A stretch of 64,000 bases of DNA, from assembly GCA_022819905.1 (NCBI GenBank), contig JAJEGJ010000012.1:1-64000 (forward strand), written 5' to 3'. Under the pieces are notes generated by a model, which saw nothing but the letters and a program-made list of their open reading frames with translations, searched no databases and had not been told where the DNA came from. Below, piece after piece: positions 63,572-64,000 of this stretch. Source of the DNA: Alphaproteobacteria bacterium. GTDB lineage: Bacteria > Pseudomonadota > Alphaproteobacteria > TMED109. The translations under genes and the position numbers were made by a program. Numbering within the stretch: position 1 is the stretch's first letter; each line of letters starts with the position of its first letter.

Positions 63572-64000
63572 GTGACCCAATCGTCGGACCCGCACGCCTG
63601 GCTTCGATGCGCAGACTGGCCAGCCGTGCTGCGCGATCCGACCGCCTTGGAGCCCGGGATTCGTTCCCACCTCGAGCGGGAGAACCGGCGGACGGAGACT
63701 GCGCTTCGTCCAGTCGCCACGCTGAAGGACGACTTGGCGCGTGAACTTCGCGCGCGGGTCCCGGGCAGGGATGCCGACGTTCCGGTCCCGGACGGGGCGT
63801 ACGCCTACTACCAACGATTTGAAGAGGGCGGCGAATACCCGATTCTTTGCCGGGTTCCTGCGGACGGTACGACCGAGGAGGTCATGCTGGACGGGAACCG
63901 AGAGGCGGCCCAAGTCAGCTTCTTCAGGATCGGCGGTGCACGCCACTCACCCAACCACGGAACGCTGGCCTATGCAGCCGATCGCAAGGGCTCGGAGAAG
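63572..64000 (+). CDS. S9 family oligopeptidase (PtrB-like), N-terminal part
   Basis: A frame from GTG 63572 runs open to the right edge (143 residues). It reads DPHAWLRCADWPAVLRDPTA, then LKDDLARELRARVPGRDADV and YAYYQRFEEGGEYPILCRVP, the N-terminus of oligopeptidase B/S9 proteins (beta-propeller start). The catalytic domain lies beyond the window. Confidence 0.75.
   Translation, partial: MTQSSDPHAWLRCADWPAVLRDPTALEPGIRSHLERENRRTETALRPVATLKDDLARELRARVPGRDADVPVPDGAYAYYQRFEEGGEYPILCRVPADGTTEEVMLDGNREAAQVSFFRIGGARHSPNHGTLAYAADRKGSEK

Overview
The window is GC-rich bacterial DNA that most resembles an uncultured alphaproteobacterium of the Rhodospirillales type. The gene set fits this: a glnD-murJ-trpS cluster, an alpha-type RpoH, CarD with a lysine/alanine tail, FdxA with a TerB-like partner, and a fused KorA/KorB pair beside aconitase. 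The lineage is inferred from gene content only; no rRNA gene is present.

Left part (1-16400) is a decaying accessory island that abuts the 3' end of a tRNA-Ser(GGA) gene at 16401-16490, a classic integration site. It holds a DEAD-box helicase, two inverted copies of an IS3-like end (1311-1345 and 8161-8196), two IS5-family transposase wrecks, a zinc-finger transposase-like wreck, an integrase N-terminal scrap, a P63C scrap, an Abi-like scrap and at least six toxin-antitoxin loci. In three of these the toxin is broken while the antitoxin is intact (higB at 5434-5784, higB at 12471-12721, hicA at about 14242-14340). It also contains an AT-richer block (8471-11246) with a large ATPase, a Cys/His mini-protein and an orphan Cas2-like protein, and a truncated TOTE-type primase. 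At the far left are two overlapping small genes preceded by a striking array of hairpins, four of which carry the same GAGAN loop.

Middle part (16500-31830) is core genome: two Fe(II)/2-oxoglutarate-type dioxygenases, RlmB, Ogt and a NIPSNAP protein on the minus strand; then ppk2, mutS, glnD, murJ, trpS, a TauE-type exporter and a TIGR02186-type protein on the plus strand.

31830-44300 is mixed: an MFS transporter, two more PIN-toxin modules with recognisable promoters, an orphan periplasmic binding protein, a SoxC/SorA-type molybdoenzyme with a diheme cytochrome c, an Nmad3-type protein, an alpha/beta hydrolase, a YbdK-type ligase behind a 12-bp inverted repeat, and MepA.

Right part (44700-64000) is core stress, carbon and repair metabolism: UspA, RpoH followed by htpG with an RpoH-like promoter between them, AcnA, CarD, FdxA, TerB-like, PmbA, KorAB (2-oxoacid:ferredoxin oxidoreductase, for which FdxA is a plausible electron acceptor), FolD, MutL, glucose-6-phosphate isomerase, an ArsC-like protein and the start of an S9 oligopeptidase. 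MutS and the endonuclease-type MutL lie 35 kb apart. TauD-type oxygenase, sulfite/sulfane dehydrogenase and a TauE exporter together hint at organosulfur/sulfite handling.
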